Positions 16,821 through 25,827 are shown, counted from the stretch's first letter. The stretch: DNA of 64,000 nucleotides from Kutzneria buriramensis (GCF_003387475.1 NZ_QUNO01000001.1:186001-250000), one strand, 5' to 3'. Numbers and translations are program-made. Notes: a model not told the origin generated them from the sequence alone.

Positions 16821-19007
16821 TCAGGGGTGACAGGTCAGCGTGATCGCGCCGGCGGCCATCGAACCGGAGCCGGAACCGTGTGCGGTCAGCTGAATCTGGA
16901 CGCTGCCGCCGCTGGTGGGCACCGCGGTGCTGCCGGCGTCGACCCACTGTCCCTGGTGGTCGCGCTGGTCGACGGTGAAGCTCGTGACGTAGGTGGCGGC
17001 GTTGGGGCCGTTGTAGACCCGATAGTTGGCTGAGGTGGTCAGGTTCCCGTCTGTGGGCACGTACACCTGTACGTCACACGTCCCGGTGGTCACTGGGCTG
17101 GTGGCGAACGACCAGTAGTAGGTGTTGTCGTTCTTGACCGAGGCCGCTGCGTAGTAGCTGCCGCCGCAGCCGTCCGCGCCGGTGTGCTGCGGCCACGCTG
17201 AGGAGCCGCTGTCCCATACCCGTTGCGGGGATTTGTTGCCCGGGCAGCCCTCGCCGATGGTGGCGCTGAACGTGACCGGCGCGTTCTGGGGTGCAAGGGC
17301 ACCTCCGCCTGCGGCGGTGCCCTGCGGCTGGGTGGGGCGCGAGGCGCCGGCGAGAGTGGGCGTGACCGTCGAAGGTGGGGGTGTCGACGCCGAAGCCGCC
17401 GTGGACGAACCCGCCGCAGATGACCCCGAGGGGGCTGTGCTGGTACTGGTGGCGGCCGGGCCGCTGCCAGGAGCCGACGCCCGGTTCTGGGCGGGGAGGT
17501 CCATGGTCCGCCAGGCCACCAGACCGGCGGCCACAACGGCCAACGCCGCTGCGGTCAGACCGATCCGCACGGCCATGCGCCGGCCACGCTGCGGCGACGC
17601 CACCGCGGGCGGCACACCCTCGGCAGGCATCGGCAACACAGTGGTAGCGGCGGCCGCGGTGTCGATCTCGTGCTGGGTGGGCGGCTCAGCGCCCAGCGCC
17701 GCCAGCGCGGCTGCCTCGTGTTCGGCGATGCTGCTGTTGACCGCCTCGGGCAGCCACCCGGGACCAGACAACGCGTCGGCGAGGCCGTAGGTGTCCCGCA
17801 GGTCAGCCGGCGTGGGACGGGTGTCGGGGTCTTTGTCCAGGCAGGCCCGGATCAGGGCGCGAAGATTGTTGTCCTGGCTGGTCACCGCGTCGATGGTGGC
17901 CAGCTCTGGTGGTTCGTGGACAACCCGGTAGACAACGGCGTCGGCGCGGCCCTCACCGAACGGCGGGGCGCCGGTGAGCGCGTAGCCGAGCAGGCTGCCC
18001 AGCGCGAACACGTCCGCCGCCGGCCCGACGGCGCCGCCGATGGCTTGCTCGGGAGCCATGTAGGCCGCGCTGCCGAGGTGGGTTCCAGTGGCCGTCAGGG
18101 CGGTGCCTTCGGCCGCCGCGGCGATGCCGAAATCGATGACCTGCACACCGTCGGCGGTCAACAAGACGTTGGACGGCTTGAGGTCGCGGTGCACGATGCC
18201 GCCCTCGTGCACCGCGATCAGTGCATCGATGACGCCCGCGGCCAGGCTCCGCACTACGGCGGCTGGCAGCGGCCCGTGCGTGTCCACCGCGTCGGCCAGG
18301 GACACGGCCGGCCGGTAGACCGTGGCCAGCCAGGGTTGATCGGTCTCGGCGTCGCCGTCGGCCAGCAGCGCGAGGTGCGGGCCGGTGACCTCACGCAGGG
18401 CGTGCAGCTCCCGCCGGAACCGACGACGGAACACCGGGTCGCCGGCCAGGTCGGCGCGCACCACCTTCACCGCGACCGGCCGACCGGCATCGGTCCGGCC
18501 CAGAAACACCTGCCCCATGGCACCGGCGCCCAACCGAGCCGCGATCCTGATCGGCCCGACCTGCTCGGGGTCGGTCGTGGCCAACGGCGTCACCCCCGTC
18601 GCCGGCCCGGCTGTCGGCGATGGAGGTGAGGCCGCCGGCGTGGGGTGGCTGTCATCCGCCGGGAGGCTCTCGACCGAGGGCGGATCCGCGGCGTCGTCGT
18701 GCCCGGGATCCGGTGAATCCGCCTCGGGCAGCAGCCCTGGATGGGTCATGCGCAGTCGCGCGGCCAGCTTGCGCCACCGCTGCTCCCATATCGCCTGGTC
18801 TCCGCCGCAGGCGCCCACATAGGCCAGCGTCACATCCAGCGTGGGCAGCGACTCCCCGCTGGCCGCCGCGGCCAATGCCGAATGGGAGTAGCCGGCCTTG
18901 GTGGCCAGCGCTCGGTAGGTGTGCCCCGTCGCTGTCCGCAGTTCCCGCAGACCAGCGGCGAACGCGTACAACGGACCGGGCTTGACCGGCTGTTCACGTC
19001 GTCCCAC
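16821..19007 (-). CDS. Receptor-type Ser/Thr protein kinase with N-terminal HTH-like domain
   Basis: The 728-residue product starts at GTG 19007. Residues about 10-85 form an XRE-like domain (ELRTATGHTYRALATKAGYS) much like the start of the nSTAND-WD40 protein at 41230. The kinase, about 150-420, has the Gly loop LGAGAMGQVFLG, VAVKVV lysine, HRDLKPSN and DFG motifs, and MAPEQ. A membrane helix near 490 (GLTAAALAVVAAGLVAW) is followed by a Ser/Thr/Pro linker and a Cys-containing extracellular beta domain of about 150 residues. The architecture suggests an outside signal sensed at the surface. It is first in the envelope operon, so it may phosphorylate or regulate those products. A DNA-binding role for the HTH is doubtful. 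Confidence 0.9.
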   Translation of the reverse strand: MGRREQPVKPGPLYAFAAGLRELRTATGHTYRALATKAGYSHSALAAAASGESLPTLDVTLAYVGACGGDQAIWEQRWRKLAARLRMTHPGLLPEADSPDPGHDDAADPPSVESLPADDSHPTPAASPPSPTAGPATGVTPLATTDPEQVGPIRIAARLGAGAMGQVFLGRTDAGRPVAVKVVRADLAGDPVFRRRFRRELHALREVTGPHLALLADGDAETDQPWLATVYRPAVSLADAVDTHGPLPAAVVRSLAAGVIDALIAVHEGGIVHRDLKPSNVLLTADGVQVIDFGIAAAAEGTALTATGTHLGSAAYMAPEQAIGGAVGPAADVFALGSLLGYALTGAPPFGEGRADAVVYRVVHEPPELATIDAVTSQDNNLRALIRACLDKDPDTRPTPADLRDTYGLADALSGPGWLPEAVNSSIAEHEAAALAALGAEPPTQHEIDTAAAATTVLPMPAEGVPPAVASPQRGRRMAVRIGLTAAALAVVAAGLVAWRTMDLPAQNRASAPGSGPAATSTSTAPSGSSAAGSSTAASASTPPPSTVTPTLAGASRPTQPQGTAAGGGALAPQNAPVTFSATIGEGCPGNKSPQRVWDSGSSAWPQHTGADGCGGSYYAAASVKNDNTYYWSFATSPVTTGTCDVQVYVPTDGNLTTSANYRVYNGPNAATYVTSFTVDQRDHQGQWVDAGSTAVPTSGGSVQIQLTAHGSGSGSMAAGAITLTCHP

Positions 19008-19076
19008 TGACCGTCATCCCCCAAAAGGTGCTCTTTGAAGACCAGGATGCCCGAGGTGCGTCGACACCGACGACGT

Positions 19077-19490
19077 CTATATGTCGCCAAAACGTACGAC
19101 AGGCATGGGCCCAGCGGCATCACCGGCTACGGGCGGCCCGTGGCCAGTCGTTGCCCGGTGTCTGGATGCCTCGCAGGTTTCGCCGATGATCACCGCGGCG
19201 CCGAGCACCTCGTAACCAGGGACGTCCAACAGCGTGGACGCCAGAACGCGCACACGGTCGCGCAGTTCTCGGTCCAGCGCGTTGATCTGCTCAGTCTGGT
19301 CGCGGCAGCGCGCCACCAGTTCTCGCGCGCGATACGGGCCACGAGACCATCCAGGCAGGGCCGCGAGCGCGACCGCCAAGGCGTCGATCGGATCGGGCTT
19401 GCCCGGCTCGCGTCCGTCCCGGCGGGAGAGGGGACCGGTAGCCCTCGACGTGTCGCTGCCCGGCGCGGGCCGGCCGTGCTCGGTGCACAA
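19077..19490 (-). pseudogene. IS110-family transposase remnant
   Basis: The minus-strand frame contains GREPGKPDPIDALAVALAAL, then RELVARCRDQTEQINALDRE and VPGYEVLGAAVIIGETCEAS, the hallmark order of a DEDD transposase of IS110 type (KSDPIDA, then the central ELxxRxxELTxQI helix and GCGxLxAAxIVGET). The first third and the C-terminal serine domain are missing and the final residues drift out of homology. It is therefore inactive. No terminal ends can be defined. Confidence 0.8.
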
Positions 19491-19505
19491 GCCTCAGAGC
19501 CGAGG

Positions 19506-21077
19506 CTAGTTCGCTAACGACCCGGCGGTGGCCCGATCGGCGTCGAGCTTCGCCGTGCCGCTGGGTGCGACCATGCCGGGGCCGGGCAGCGGCACGCCGG
19601 GGCAGGTCAGGTCGCCGGCGGGCACCTTGCCGTCGACCAGGTACGACTCGACGATGTCGTCCACGCAGGTGTTGCCGGTCTGTGCGTACACGGCATGGTC
19701 GCCCTGCCCCTGCACGGTGAGCAGCCGGGACCCGGCGAACGCCCGGTGCGCCCGTAGGGCTCCCTCGTACGGTGTGGCCGGGTCGTGCGTGTCCTGCACC
19801 ATGAGAATCGGAGGCACGCCGCGGCCGTTCGGCGTCGGCATGGTTAGTGCCGGCCGATTCCACAACGCGCACAGCTGCTCGATTTCCCCATAGCCGGCCA
19901 CGGGGTACTTCCGGCCCAGCTCGCCGGACGCCCGGACCAACCACTGGCGGCCGCCGAACCACGGCGTGTCGTTGCAGGTGATCGCCGCGTTGGTGGCCGG
20001 GTCCGCGTCGGCCGAGAGCTGCGCGGGCATCGAGGTGTGCGGCGACATCGCGCCGGACACCGCCCCGACCAGGAACGCGAAGTCCTGGGCGAGCGGCGCG
20101 AACCTGCTGGACGAGGGCATGGCCCATGCCACGGTGCGGTCCAGCGAGACCCCGTAGAAGATGCTTCCGTTGATGTTCAACGGACTGGCGGCCAGGGCGG
20201 CGCGCAGCCGCTCGTAGGTGGTCTCGACCGCTGCGGCGGTGGTGCCCAGGTGGTAGACGGAGTCGTACTTCGCCACCCAGGGCAGGAAGTCCTGCTCGAA
20301 CCGGCGCTGCAAGCCCAGCGGCTGCCATTTGATGGACTGCTGCCAGGACGTGGTGAATTCGGTGTTCGAGTCGAGCACGAACTTGTCCGCGCGGTTCGGG
20401 AAGTACGTGGCGTAGTAGGCGCCGAGCCAGGTGCCGGCGGAGTAGCCGATCCAGCTGATTTTGTCCCGGCCGAGCAGCGCGCGCAGCAGGTCCAGGTCCC
20501 GGACGGTTTGCTCGGTGTTGACCAGCGTGCCGAACACGCCGGAGAACTGCTGGCAGTGCTGCGCCGCCAGTTGCACCGTGTCGAGGATCAGACTGAGGTT
20601 GTCGGGGCTGCGGTCCCGATAATCCAATGCGGGCCCGATGTCATGGCCGCCGTCGCAGGTGAGGTTGGTGCTGTCGCCGGTGCCCCGGACGTCGAAGCCG
20701 ATCAGGTCCTCGGCCGCGGTCAGCTTGGTCCGGCTCAGAAAGCTCAGCGGCAGCGTCCGGCCGGCCCCGCCGGGACCGCCGGGGTTGAGCAGCACGCTGC
20801 CGCGTGCGGTGCCCGTCGCGGGCAGCTTGCTCACGGCGATGGTGATGTCCGGGTGGGCGTCCAGGTGATGCCAGTCCATCGGTGCCACGAATGAACCGCA
20901 CAGCAGTCGCTCGCCACCGGCCGGCAGGCCGGGCGGGAGGTTGTCGGGGTCGAAGCAGGGCTTCCAGTCGATCTGCTGGTTGACGTATCTCGCCGGCACG
21001 GCCGCGGCCGACGCGGCCGGTAACGGGGCCACCAGCGCCACCGCCGTGAGCGCCATGGCAAGGATTTTTCCGCGCAC
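19506..21077 (-). CDS. Secreted tripeptidyl-aminopeptidase-like alpha/beta hydrolase
   Basis: The 523-residue product starts at GTG 21077 after GAGGGG and has a signal peptide (KILAMALTAVALVAPLPA...ASA). The alpha/beta-hydrolase core shows the oxyanion loop NPGGPGGAG, the nucleophile in WIGYSAGTWLG, an Asp in QDTHDPATPYEGA and the His in GQGDHAVYA, followed by a TAP-like C-terminal domain. Streptomyces relatives are secreted prolyl/tripeptidyl aminopeptidases (SlpD/SlpE/Tap). It probably acts outside the cell on peptides released by other proteases. A truncated relative lies at 45029. It appears to be a single-gene unit, with an IS110 remnant downstream. Confidence 0.9.
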   Translation of the reverse strand: MRGKILAMALTAVALVAPLPAASAAAVPARYVNQQIDWKPCFDPDNLPPGLPAGGERLLCGSFVAPMDWHHLDAHPDITIAVSKLPATGTARGSVLLNPGGPGGAGRTLPLSFLSRTKLTAAEDLIGFDVRGTGDSTNLTCDGGHDIGPALDYRDRSPDNLSLILDTVQLAAQHCQQFSGVFGTLVNTEQTVRDLDLLRALLGRDKISWIGYSAGTWLGAYYATYFPNRADKFVLDSNTEFTTSWQQSIKWQPLGLQRRFEQDFLPWVAKYDSVYHLGTTAAAVETTYERLRAALAASPLNINGSIFYGVSLDRTVAWAMPSSSRFAPLAQDFAFLVGAVSGAMSPHTSMPAQLSADADPATNAAITCNDTPWFGGRQWLVRASGELGRKYPVAGYGEIEQLCALWNRPALTMPTPNGRGVPPILMVQDTHDPATPYEGALRAHRAFAGSRLLTVQGQGDHAVYAQTGNTCVDDIVESYLVDGKVPAGDLTCPGVPLPGPGMVAPSGTAKLDADRATAGSLAN

Positions 21078-21471
21078 TTGCTTTCCCCTCGTGCAGACCA
21101 CTGCGGTCGGCACACCATGCCGGGGCCCAGAGGCGGTCACCAGCGGATGAACCAAATTCGGAACAAGCTCAGACCGGCCGGTGACGGACGCGGTGGATTC
21201 GGCCGTGCCTGCCGTCTTGGCTGATGTTGTCCGCGTCGTTGCTGGTGTTGGTGTTGGCGGACCCAAGCGGAGCCGCTGTAGCTGGCGGTTGGTTCAACGC
21301 GGGTCCGGCGGTGGCGACGTAGCCTGTGGAGCCGTCGAGGTGCAGGGGGTGCCGCGTGTTGGGTCGTTGGCCCAGAAGGTCGACCGGTGGAGCATGCCGT
21401 CGCCCTGTCCTACGTCCAGCTGTTCCATTGGGCGCCGGGAGGCGGTCATCGAACCAGCCCGACGCGCAGGT
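21078..21471. other. Non-coding stretch upstream of the secreted hydrolase
   Basis: About 390 bases without a supportable gene. The portion next to 21077 should hold the hydrolase promoter. A plus-strand frame at 21181-21492 is open but has no recognisable family and no ribosome-binding site. Confidence 0.5.
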
Positions 21472-21723
21472 CTAGTTTTGCCTCGCTTGTAGGAGCCCTT
21501 GCGTCAGCTGCTGGACGGCGAACCGTCCGATCAGGTGGATGCAGGCATCTTCCTCTCTGGCGAAGGGCACCTCGTCGAACCTGCTGCCGCGTTCGCTCCA
21601 GAACACGTGCCAGGTGCCGTCGTCCTCGGCGGTCAGGCACCAACGTTCGTGTGTCTCGCCGCCGATGGCGTACTTGTCGGCCGGTATGCCGAGGAGGTCG
21701 AGGAAGCCTCCCACCGTGTCCAT
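21472..21723 (-). CDS. Putative immunity protein coupled to a TNT-type toxin fragment
   Basis: The 83-residue product begins MDTVGGFLDLLGIPADKYAI and has a compact, acidic composition with motifs GETHERWCLTAEDDGTWHVF and DACIHLIGRFAVQQL. Its ATG shares one base with the stop of the upstream toxin fragment (TGATG), the arrangement expected for toxin followed by immunity gene. I do not recognise a named immunity family. The role is inferred from its size, acidity and coupling to a TNT-like C-terminus. With its toxin partner broken it may now act as an orphan immunity gene. Confidence 0.5.
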   Translation of the reverse strand: MDTVGGFLDLLGIPADKYAIGGETHERWCLTAEDDGTWHVFWSERGSRFDEVPFAREEDACIHLIGRFAVQQLTQGLLQARQN

Positions 21724-22015
21724 CAAGACGACCACCAGATCTCCTTCAAGTAGCCGGCGAGGACCAAGTCCTCAACGGGGTGCGGGGAAAGGTACTGGAT
21801 TCCGCCGCCTGGGAACCCCATGGCGAGGGCGGGCCGGTGAACACGGTCGTGTTGCCTACGGTGGCGAACATGCGGCGCCAATCCGCGCCGTCCGGCTCGA
21901 CCACGATGTCCGGCAGGCGGTGTTCGCCATAGACGGCAGCGGTTTGCGTGCCATCGGGGTGGGTCATGCGTTGTAGGAAGACGGAATCCATGCTCGTGGT
22001 GGAAACGGGACTCAA
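21723..22015 (-). pseudogene. Frameshifted C-terminal fragment with TNT (NAD+ glycohydrolase)-like tail
   Basis: Two minus-strand frames must be joined: one reads MDSVFLQRMTHPDGTQTAAV through FATVGNTTVFTGP, the other continues AMGFPGGGIQYLSPHPVEDL VLAGYLKEIW and ends at 21723. The second part matches the conserved end of TNT toxin domains (GQPGGGxQYxLPxxVxDLxxxGYL). The shift lies near 21830. No delivery domain or start is present, so this is a stub. TNT enzymes hydrolyse NAD+. The first part is less certain and could belong to another protein. Confidence 0.5.
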
Positions 22016-22302
22016 CTGATCCCGTGAACACGGCAGACGACACTTGGCGACTGCCGAGAGCCCGACCGGACTTCAGTCCTCAGTGGTCCAAGACGTCGCG
22101 CCATGATGTGCGGGCACTACGCCGACCTGGACGGCCTGTCACGCGTGCTCAAGGTGCAGCGTTCGCCGCGCGGCTCCTGGGGCGCACCAAGCGTCACTGT
22201 CCGGGCGGCACCGGTGCTGCGCAGCAGATCACACGCCGATCACAGTTCAAGACCATCTCCGCCAAGATGATCTTGAACTGCTGGAAACATGCAGGTCGGT
22301 GG

Positions 22303-22349
22303 TGGGCCGCCTGGGGCTCGAACCCAGAACCTACGGATTAAAAGCCCGT
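22303..22349 (-). pseudogene. 3' half of a tRNA-Lys(UUU) gene, possible attachment site
   Basis: Read on the minus strand, the piece holds an intact anticodon arm (ACGGG, loop CTTTTAA, TCCGT), a variable loop, a perfect T arm (CTGGG, TTCGAGC, CCCAG) and the 3' acceptor strand GCGGCCC plus A, followed by CC. The D arm and 5' acceptor strand are absent. A tRNA cut exactly at the anticodon stem is what integration of ICE-type elements at tRNA 3' ends leaves behind. Its anticodon-stem sequence differs from the intact tRNA-Lys nearby, so it came from another tRNA-Lys gene or an element-borne copy. Confidence 0.75.
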
Positions 22350-22360
22350 GGGTCATCACT

Positions 22361-22693
22361 TGGGACTTCTAGTTGATCAAGCTTGTGACCAGCGCAAATC
22401 AAGGTATGGAGATCATCTTCTGCCGCCTTCTGCGATGGTTTTGCTATGGAACTGCATTCGCGGCCGCCAGCGTGGGCGCAGCGGTGTGCGCTAGGACGGT
22501 CGTCACCAGCTTGGTGACGAGCTCGCGGCTCACGGGGTGCCCCTCGTCATCCAGGAGCTTGCTGTGGACATCGATATTCCGAGCTCGCGCTCGGCAGGTT
22601 AGCTGGCGGGCCGCGAGCGACGTGCAGGGATGGCGGCGTCGATCCCCGCGGCCGCAGACTGTCCGTTGGGTGATCACCCGGTATGCTGTGTGC
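22361..22693. other. Spacer between the tRNA fragment and intact tRNA-Lys
   Basis: About 330 bases with no supportable gene. It must hold the tRNA promoter near its right end. The sequence upstream of 22302 (22016-22302) is likewise without a recognisable gene. Confidence 0.5.
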
Positions 22694-22766
22694 GGGCCGT
22701 TAGCTCAGTCGGTAGAGCAGGAGACTTTTAATCTTCGGGTCCAGGGTTCGAGCCCCTGGCGGCCCA
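22694..22766 (+). tRNA. tRNA-Lys (anticodon UUU)
   Basis: A full cloverleaf folds: acceptor GGGCCGT pairs with GCGGCCC (last pair T-G), the D arm contains AGCTCAGTCGGTAGAGC, the anticodon arm GGAGA, CTTTTAA, TCTTC gives anticodon TTT, and the T arm CAGGG, TTCGAGC, CCCTG is perfect. The discriminator base is A; CCA is not encoded (ACG follows). tRNA-Lys genes are frequent integration targets, and everything to its right in this window looks like accessory DNA. Confidence 0.95.
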
Positions 22767-23169
22767 CGTTCATCGCTTGTCAGCCCCCGCCCAAACAGGG
22801 CGGGGGCATTTCTCTGGTGGCCCGTCCAACCCGCTGGTGCGATCGCAGGTAATTGGTCGCACCGAAGGTCTGCCTGGGCGTGGGAGGCGCCGCGGGCCAG
22901 CAGGTGGGCGAGGCGGCGCCGCTCGGCCGTGGGCGGTGGTGGCGCAGCGACAACACGCCGAGCATGGTGCTGTCGGGAGCTTGCAGGCGTAGGAGGCGGC
23001 GGCGCGGGAAACGCGCGTTGAGCAGGCGTTTCGGCTGGTTGCCCGGCTAAGACCGGCTGGCTGGCGGCGTTGTCGATGAGTACCGGAGTGACGGTGCGCA
23101 ATGCAGCGTCAGCTCGGTGGGGTTGGCGCCAACTGCTCGGTGCTGTCTGCCGCACGCGCGGGTACCGCG

Positions 23170-23500
23170 ACATATCCGTCGGTGCGCGCAGCATTGCTGG
23201 GGTGTTGGAGCCGGGTGAGGTGCTGGCGGCGGCCGAGAGCGCACCGCCCGTGGAGTCGGTTGGGTTGTCGTGCGACCTGGCGAAGCGGGTGGGGGCCTTC
23301 GACGTGTCGTTCCTGTTGGTCGACCTCGTCGATGAACACCTGGTGTGGCTGACCTCGACCGCGCAGGCTGAGTACGTGCACGCCGCGGAACGCACCCGCC
23401 GACCTGGCGCAACGCCACCTGGGAGGCCGACCACGTCGAGCCCTCGGTGCAGGTCGAGGTCGGCGGCCGGCTGGTCAAGCCGTGGGGTGACCGGGGGCGT
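23170..23500 (+). pseudogene. N-terminal fragment of a SpoIIE-type phosphatase
   Basis: The plus strand reads SVGARSIAGVLEPGEVLAAA, then ESAPPVESVGLSCDLAKRV and FDVSFLLVDLVDEHLVWLTS, and after a frame change near 23415 continues VEPSVQVEVGGRLVKPWGDR. This matches the GAF-like N-terminal sensor of actinobacterial PP2C/SpoIIE phosphatases. The catalytic domain is absent and the reading frame breaks, so this is a remnant. Confidence 0.55.
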
Positions 23501-23539
23501 CGACACCGGCCACAAGGCGATCGCCGGCGACGCGGTGAC

Positions 23540-23800
23540 GCCGGGCGCGCCGGTAAAGCGCGTCCCCCTCGCGTACGCCGAAGGCGTCGTGAAACGTGTC
23601 GAGGTTGGTGACGATGGCGTTACAGCGCAGGTCGGGCGGGGAGTGGGAGTAGACGGCGAGGCGGCGGATCGCCTCTTCCTCGCGGACCTTGGACCGGCAG
23701 ACCTGCGCCCAGCCGATCAGCAAACGTTGCAGTCGGTGAAGCCATCGAGTATCGGGGCATCGGCGCCGTCGAGCGCGATTGCGGCGGCAGCGTGCACACC
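23540..23800 (-). pseudogene. C-terminal fragment of an M13-family metallopeptidase
   Basis: On the minus strand, LIGWAQVCRSKVREEEAIRR LAVYSHSPPDLRCNAIVTNL and then TFHDAFGVREGDALY match the conserved end of M13 (neprilysin-like) peptidases, where family members read AQVWRSKxREE, PHSPxEFRxN and AFxVxxGDALYLPP. An upstream piece, DGADAPILDGFTD, fits the preceding family segment but is in another frame. The HExxH catalytic part is absent. It lies directly beside the phosphatase fragment, a junction of two unrelated broken genes. Confidence 0.6.
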
Positions 23801-23897
23801 GTTACTGGTGGCCTGCCCGGCTTGGGTGGACACTGACCGCGGCATGTCGATCCGCTGGTGGACGACGGGCCGTTACGACGGGGCGAACGGAGAGTCG

Positions 23898-25007
23898 GTG
23901 GAACGCACCCAACCGGACCGGCCAATCTTTACGGACCGGCGCGAGGGCGACACCCTGAGCGTGGTCAGCACGCCGACTGAGCGCAGCGTCGACTTCCCGC
24001 CGTTGGCAAACGGCCTGGACTACCTGGCCGACGCCGTCGGCCGGCTCACCGAGACCCCCAGCGCACGGGACCTGAAGTACGCCGTACTGCACCTGCACGC
24101 CGGCGTCGAGGTGCTGCTCAAGTACCGGCTGATCTGCGTGGACTGGCGCCTCATCCTCGAAGACAGCAAGGACGGTGAGCCGGCCGTGACCTACAAGCGC
24201 TACAAGGCCGGCAAGTTCCGCAGCATCGGCATCGGCAAGGCACTCAAACGGCTGCAGGACCCCGTCGGCATCACGGTCACCAAAGGCCAGAAGAAGGCGG
24301 CCAACGCACTGGACAAGTTCCGCAACCAGCTCCAGCATTACGGCCTGACCGACACCGACAAAGCAATCGAGGCCCAGGCCGTGAAGGTGCTCGAGTTCAT
24401 CCTGGACTTCATCGACACGCACATCACGCCTGACATCCACCTGACCGAGGCGGACAAGCAGGCCCTCGCCGACGCCATGCCCGGCATCCGCAGTGCCCTC
24501 GGCACTATCACCGCCCTGGTCGACCAGCGCATGCAGCGCCTTCGCCCTGACCTTGAGCAGGCGTGGACAGCATGGTGTCCAGACTGCGGCCAGCTGGCCG
24601 TGCTGCTGGAAAACGACCCGGTCGACCGGTCACACGGTCCGGAGGATGACCAGCCCCGGTGCGTCTTCTGCACCGCGCACTGGGACTCGCGCGCGGACTA
24701 CGTCGACGACTTCACCGGTTCCCGGCTGGGCTTGTCCGGCGGCTACGAGGCGATGACGAACGGTGGGGATCCGCCCACCGAGCACTGCCCGGAGTGCGGC
24801 GCGGACATGCTGGTGTGGTTTGACCCCGCCACCGGCGAGCTCGGCCCAAACCTCGCAGCCCAGTGCTTCTACTGCGGATGCGAGTTCAACGACCGGTGCC
24901 CACGCTGCGACGTCGCTCTCGACACCCCCGCCGTCAACGACCCCGACGACGGGGGCATGCCGCGCGACAAGTCCATGCTCTGCGCCAACTGCCTCGAGGA
25001 CCTCTGA
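23898..25007 (+). CDS. HEPN-type putative RNase with C-terminal zinc ribbons
   Basis: From GTG 23898 (GGAGAG upstream) the protein has 369 residues; GTG 23961 is an alternative. The N-terminal half is helical with AVLHLHAGVEVLLKYRLI and KFRNQLQHYGL. R-N-Q-L-Q-H in the latter fits the R-x4-H motif of HEPN ribonucleases. The C-terminal 170 residues carry at least five CxxC knuckles (CPDC, CVFC, CPEC, CFYCGC, CPRC and CANC), so several zinc ribbons. HEPN proteins commonly act in anti-phage and toxin systems by cutting RNA. It has no partner gene in the same direction. RNase activity is inferred from the motif. Confidence 0.75.
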   Translation: MERTQPDRPIFTDRREGDTLSVVSTPTERSVDFPPLANGLDYLADAVGRLTETPSARDLKYAVLHLHAGVEVLLKYRLICVDWRLILEDSKDGEPAVTYKRYKAGKFRSIGIGKALKRLQDPVGITVTKGQKKAANALDKFRNQLQHYGLTDTDKAIEAQAVKVLEFILDFIDTHITPDIHLTEADKQALADAMPGIRSALGTITALVDQRMQRLRPDLEQAWTAWCPDCGQLAVLLENDPVDRSHGPEDDQPRCVFCTAHWDSRADYVDDFTGSRLGLSGGYEAMTNGGDPPTEHCPECGADMLVWFDPATGELGPNLAAQCFYCGCEFNDRCPRCDVALDTPAVNDPDDGGMPRDKSMLCANCLEDL

Positions 25008-25218
25008 GCCGGATCGCCGTCGGTCAGCACCCGGCGTCAACGTCGCCCGTAGGGTGGCGTGCTCTGGTCCAAGATCTGGCTGACCAGTGCCGGCGTGGGC
25101 GCATAGCCGGCGTGCTCGAACTGTCGATGTCCGAAGTCGTGTGCACGGATGTCCGAACTCCTGTGCACGCCAGGTGATCCAGTTCTAGTCTGCTCTAGCC
25201 GGCCTGGGGCTGAGTCGG

Positions 25219-25827
25219 TCAGGCTGCGTCGTTGAAGATCCTCCGCTGGACCTCAAGGTAGCGACGCAGGTCCATGACGGGAGCGTCCGCCGAAGTCGGG
25301 GTCGATTCCGGCGACTCATCCAGATCGATCGAGTTCGCCTGGGCCAGCTGCCGCGTGTAGGCGATGACAACGTGGACCAGGGTCTCGGACTGCTCCGTGG
25401 AGAAGTCGACCGTGATGTTGCCGTCCTCGGAGTACGCCTTAACCGCATCAAGATCGGCGATGAGACGGTCGATGATCTCGGCATCGAGGCTCTGGTTGCG
25501 GACAGCCTCGAGGTAGGCGCGAAGTGAGTCGCTGTAGTTCTTGACGCATTCCGGGAGCGCCCGCTTCCGCTGGCGGACGATCGCGACGGCCGCAGCGGCC
25601 GTCCCGACGGCCGCCAGCGTGGCGAGCCCCGCGATGACTGGCTTCTTGAGCATCCGGGCTGCCGCTCCAACCGCATCCTCGTCCGGCTTGAGAGCGGAGG
25701 TCTCCTTGAGGAGGGCCACGATGCGTCCCGCGGTGTCACGCACCACGCCGCAGTCACGGATCAGGTCGCCGGTGTTTATACCCGCCTCAATCTCTGGCGG
25801 AATGTCGACGTTGATCTGAACATTCAC
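25219..25827 (-). CDS. Single-helix membrane protein of unknown function
   Basis: The 202-residue product starts at GTG 25827 after AGAGGA. Residues about 62-85 form one membrane helix (VIAGLATLAAVGTAAAAVAI), flanked by an acidic N-terminal domain and a C-terminal helical domain (YSDSLRAYLEAVRNQSLDAE). No catalytic motif is visible. Its position between two HEPN proteins suggests a possible defence context but nothing in the sequence shows a function. Confidence 0.7.
   Translation of the reverse strand: MNVQINVDIPPEIEAGINTGDLIRDCGVVRDTAGRIVALLKETSALKPDEDAVGAAARMLKKPVIAGLATLAAVGTAAAAVAIVRQRKRALPECVKNYSDSLRAYLEAVRNQSLDAEIIDRLIADLDAVKAYSEDGNITVDFSTEQSETLVHVVIAYTRQLAQANSIDLDESPESTPTSADAPVMDLRRYLEVQRRIFNDAA

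Noticed and set aside
23070-23897. Long N-terminal extension of the HEPN/zinc protein
   Set aside because: The extension runs through a broken phosphatase fragment and an antisense peptidase fragment, so it is open by chance.
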